64,000 nucleotides of DNA from Bacteroidota bacterium. GTDB lineage: Bacteria; Bacteroidota; Ignavibacteria; UBA10030; UBA6906. The notes below the pieces were generated by a model that worked only from the letters and a program-made list of their open reading frames with translations, was not told where the DNA came from and did not search any database. The position numbers and the translations under genes were made by a program. The stretch lies in NCBI GenBank assembly GCA_030835135.1, contig JAUQWO010000075.1, positions 337,330 to 401,329 on the forward strand, written 5' to 3'. Of this stretch, positions 61,290 to 64,000 are shown one piece after another. How positions within the stretch are numbered: the stretch's first letter is position 1; every line of letters starts with the position of its first letter.

Positions 61290-62720
61290 TCAATCGAGGA
61301 GGACCTTCCCCGGGTTGAGTATCCCCTTCGGGTCAAAGACACGCTTGATCTCCCGCATCAGGCCCAGTTCCACCTGGCTCAGCGCGATGGGGAGGTAGGC
61401 ACGCTGCACATACCCGATGCCGTGTTCCGCGGAGATGGTGCCGCCCAGACTCACCGTGAGGGCGAAGATCTCGCGGATGGCGGGGTCGTTCACCCGCTCC
61501 CATGTCTCTTCGTCCAGCGTGTTCTTCAGGATGTTCACGTGCACGTTGCCGTCGCCGGCATGGCCGTAGCAGATCGAGGTGAGGCCATACTTCGCGCAGA
61601 TCTCCTTCACGCCCTTCACGAGCTGGGGAAGGTTGGCGCGGGGGACGACCGTGTCTTCTTCCTTGTAGGCCGAGATGCCTTTCACGGCCTCGCCGATGCC
61701 CCGGCGCAGTGCCCAGACCTCTTCCACCTTCGCGCGGTCCTCGGCCAGGAGGATGTCCGCGGCGTTGTGCTTCTCCACCACCTCGGCGATGGCGGTGATC
61801 TCCTCGGTGAGGGCGTCCTCATGGTTGCCGTCCACCTCGATCAGGAGCTGCGCGGCGGCCGTGCTGTTCGGGAATTTCTTCCCCTGGCGCTCTTCGGCAG
61901 CCTGCACGGCGGCGCGTTCCAGGAACTCGAGCGCCGACGGCGTGATGCCGCGCTGGAAGATGCTGGCAACCGCTGCCGCCGCATCCTCGAGCGTGTTGAA
62001 GGCGACGAGCACGACCTTGCGGATGCGCGTGATGGGGACCAGGCGCACATGGATCTTCGTGATCACCGCCAGCGTTCCTTCGCTCCCGATGATGAGCTGC
62101 GTGACGTTGTATCCCGACACGTTCTTCAGCACACGCGCGCCGGTCGTGAAGATCTCGCCGTTCGGCAGGACCGCCTCGATGGCGAGGACATAGTCCTTGG
62201 TGATGCCGTACTTCACGGCATGCGGCCCGCCCGCGCACTCGGCAACGTTGCCGCCGATGAAGCACGAACCCTTCGACGCGGGGTCCGGGGGATAGGAGAG
62301 TCCGGCCGCTTCCACCTCTTCCTGGAACTTCTGCGTGATCACGCCCGGCTCCACCGTCGCCTGCAGGTTCTGCGTGTCGATCTCGATGATGCGGTTGAAG
62401 CGGCGCATGGCAAGCACGATGCCCCCCGCCACGGGCAGCGAACCGCCCGAGAGTCCGGTGCCGCCCCCGCGCGGCGTGACCGGCAGCCCGTGCTCGTTGG
62501 CGTAGCGCATGATGGCAGAGACTTCGGCGGTGTTCGCGGGTTCCACCACAACGGACGGCAGGAAGAGCAAGTCTTCCGTTTCGTCCTGGCCGTGAACCTC
62601 GAGTGTTTCCGCGTCCGTCTTCACATACTCCGCCCCCACGATCGCGATCAGGTCGTTGACCTGCGCCCCGGTGAGCATCACTTTGCTGATCTTCGCGTCG
62701 GTCTTCTCTTCTCTCTTCAC
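61290..62720 (-). CDS. glcD: FAD-binding oxidase, glycolate oxidase subunit GlcD-like
   Basis: 476 residues from a GTG at 62720 (GAAGGTGAAG lies upstream; ATG 62678 is an alternative). A PCMH-type FAD domain ('TPRGGGTGLSGGSLPVAGGIVLAMRRFNRI', 'GGNVAECAGGPHAVKYGITKDYV') and the C-terminal FAD-oxidase domain ('CYGHAGDGNVHVNIL', 'ISAEHGIGYVQRAYLP', 'DPKGILNPGKVL'). It oxidises 2-hydroxy acids such as glycolate or D-lactate. No GlcE/GlcF partner is adjacent, so a D-lactate-dehydrogenase-type role is equally possible. It lies upstream of deoC on the same strand, 107 bp away. Confidence 0.92.
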   Translation of the reverse strand: MKREEKTDAKISKVMLTGAQVNDLIAIVGAEYVKTDAETLEVHGQDETEDLLFLPSVVVEPANTAEVSAIMRYANEHGLPVTPRGGGTGLSGGSLPVAGGIVLAMRRFNRIIEIDTQNLQATVEPGVITQKFQEEVEAAGLSYPPDPASKGSCFIGGNVAECAGGPHAVKYGITKDYVLAIEAVLPNGEIFTTGARVLKNVSGYNVTQLIIGSEGTLAVITKIHVRLVPITRIRKVVLVAFNTLEDAAAAVASIFQRGITPSALEFLERAAVQAAEERQGKKFPNSTAAAQLLIEVDGNHEDALTEEITAIAEVVEKHNAADILLAEDRAKVEEVWALRRGIGEAVKGISAYKEEDTVVPRANLPQLVKGVKEICAKYGLTSICYGHAGDGNVHVNILKNTLDEETWERVNDPAIREIFALTVSLGGTISAEHGIGYVQRAYLPIALSQVELGLMREIKRVFDPKGILNPGKVLLD

Positions 62721-62882
62721 TCGCTCGTCTTCACCTTCTGAGGTTCATCTTCGTGGCCGCGGACGGAAGCCCGGCTCTACCGTCGAGTATCCTGCGGCGT
62801 GTGCGCCGGGACCCTGGCATGGAGACGCCCGGTCCTTTCGCGCTTGACGTCTCACCCTGCCTTCTTCTCTCTTCTCTGCGAT

Positions 62883-64000
62883 CTACCCCTTCAACATCTC
62901 CAGGCTCTTCTCCAGCTTCTCCACGGTCTGCGTGAATGCGTCCAGCTTCTCGCGCTCCTTGTCGACCACATCCTTCGGTGCGCGCGCCACGAAGCTCTCG
63001 TTCTCCAGCTTGCGCCGTACGCCATCCAGCAATCCGGAAACCCTGTCGATCTCCTTCTGGAGCCGCTGCCGTTCCACCTCGATGTCGATGAGCCCCTCGA
63101 GCGGCACGAACAGCTCTTCACCCTCCACGACGGCGCTGGCGGACAGCTTCGGCCGGGCGTTCTCTGCCGCGAACGTGAGCGATTTCACGCGGGCCAGGCG
63201 CTGGAGATATCCCTCGTACCGCTGGATGCTCTCCTGCGAACGGGTGAAGCCGAGCCGCATGATGAGCGTGATGTCCTTGGACGGCGCGATCCCCATCTCG
63301 CTCCTGATCGTGCGCACGGTCTCGATCACGTTCTGCACGAAGCGCATCTCCTTTTCCACATCCGTGGCGATGAAGGACGCGTCGGCCGGCATGAGCTGCG
63401 TGCGCATGATGGAATCCTCCGGCCCGCGGGGCCGGATGTTCTGCCAGAGCTCTTCCGTGACGAACGGCATGAGCGGATGGAGGAGGCGCAGGGCGGCATC
63501 GTACACGTCCAGCGCGCGGGAGACCACGGCCTGCTTGACGGCATCGGGTTCGGTGCCGTACAGCCGCGACTTCACCATTTCCAGGTACCAGTCGCAGTAG
63601 TCGTGCCAGAAGAAATCGTAGATCGTCTTCGCCACGCGGTTGATGTCGAACTGCGCCAGCGCCGCGGTGATGTCCGCGGTCGTGGAATGCAGACGCGACA
63701 GGATCCAGCGGTCGGCGAGGTCGAGATGGTCGAGGTTGCAGCCGCCATCGGTCGTACGCGGCGCTTCGCCCACCTGGTCGCGGTTCATGAGGATGAACCG
63801 GCCGGCATTCCAGATCTTGTTCGCGAAGTTCCGCCCGATCTCGTTCTTCTCCTTCGAGTACAGGATGTCCTGTCCGAGCGGCGCAAGATACAGGATCGTG
63901 AAGCGCACGGCGTCGGCCCCGTACTCCGCGATGAGGTCCAGCGGCTCGGGCGAGTTGCCGAGCGACTTGGACATCTTCCGCCCCTTGTCGTCGCGCACGA
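62883..64000 (-). CDS. valS: Valyl-tRNA synthetase, C-terminal part (truncated by the window edge)
   Basis: About 372 residues are visible of the ~880 expected; the 5' end lies beyond the window. The class I 'KMSKS' motif ('DDKGRKMSKSLGNSPEPLDL') is followed by the Val/Ile-type anticodon-binding domain ('FFWHDYCDWYLEMVKSRLYG', 'HPLMPFVTEELWQNI'). The C-terminal coiled-coil arm characteristic of ValRS follows ('DIEVERQRLQKEIDRVSGLL', ending 'VEKLEKSLEMLKG'). The 162 bp between it and glcD show no gene that I can support. Confidence 0.97.
   Translation of the reverse strand, partial: VRDDKGRKMSKSLGNSPEPLDLIAEYGADAVRFTILYLAPLGQDILYSKEKNEIGRNFANKIWNAGRFILMNRDQVGEAPRTTDGGCNLDHLDLADRWILSRLHSTTADITAALAQFDINRVAKTIYDFFWHDYCDWYLEMVKSRLYGTEPDAVKQAVVSRALDVYDAALRLLHPLMPFVTEELWQNIRPRGPEDSIMRTQLMPADASFIATDVEKEMRFVQNVIETVRTIRSEMGIAPSKDITLIMRLGFTRSQESIQRYEGYLQRLARVKSLTFAAENARPKLSASAVVEGEELFVPLEGLIDIEVERQRLQKEIDRVSGLLDGVRRKLENESFVARAPKDVVDKEREKLDAFTQTVEKLEKSLEMLKG

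Overview
This 64 kb window is a chromosomal segment of a GC-rich (about 60% by eye) Gram-negative bacterium of the FCB superphylum. The best guess is the Ignavibacteria/Kapabacteria side of the group rather than class Bacteroidia. Four proteins end in the 'NYPNPFN...SGVYxYR' domain that marks cargo of the type IX secretion system (T9SS). There are outer-membrane barrels, SPOR lipoproteins and RND pumps. The promoters I can read are TTGnnn-N17-TATATT-like, not the TAnnTTTG type usual in Bacteroidia. I see no rRNA, tRNA, CRISPR array, insertion sequence or prophage. The longest antisense reading frames are GC-skew shadows of real genes.

Layout. 1-9.2 kb: the 3' part of a large repeat-rich surface protein with paired dockerin-like C-terminal repeats, a T9SS cargo protein, a Spy/CpxP-like protein, a 50-residue ORF translationally coupled to a hybrid histidine kinase, an outer-membrane barrel (-) and MntP. 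9-20.8 kb: a six-hairpin glycosidase-like protein (-), a Yip1-like membrane protein, a PduO-type cobalamin adenosyltransferase, a membrane-anchored M28 peptidase, an ABC-2 exporter pair, and an active/inactive M16 peptidase pair. 20.9-26.2 kb (-): an SDR oxidoreductase, an M1 aminopeptidase carrying the T9SS signal, and a second hybrid histidine kinase. 26.4-34.5 kb (+): ferritin, a Gfo/Idh/MocA oxidoreductase, an M19 dipeptidase lipoprotein, an RND efflux pair and an esterase. 34.6-37.5 kb (-): cinA with duplicated 3' end, pgpA, pgsA and rpmB. 37.6-42.3 kb (+): a strong promoter, a long structured leader, then an HlyD/FtsX-permease/TolC export set with no ATPase gene. 42.4-46.3 kb (+): two paralogous T9SS cargo proteins, the second frameshifted. 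46.3-47.3 kb (-): two small cytosolic proteins. 47.4-55 kb (+): an adaptor with two different RND permeases. 55.1-59.1 kb (+): tsaD, mltG and an Ig-like lipoprotein. 59.1-64 kb (-): two SPOR lipoproteins, deoC with an unusual N-terminal extension, a glcD-like FAD oxidase and the C-terminal part of valS.

Most notable observations. (1) A set of promoters shares an exact 17-bp spacer, and in four of them (pduO, M1 peptidase, tsaD, deoC) the -10 box ends only 5-6 nt before the start codon with no Shine-Dalgarno, predicting leaderless mRNAs. (2) DeoC carries an amphipathic N-terminal helix plus a Gly/Cys-rich linker resembling a bacterial microcompartment encapsulation peptide. (3) The roughly 300-nt leader in front of the HlyD/FtsX/TolC genes contains two mutually exclusive long pairings, as in a riboswitch or attenuator. 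(4) Several local duplications are visible: the cinA 3' end, the esterase 5' end, and related palindromes on both sides of the SPOR pair.
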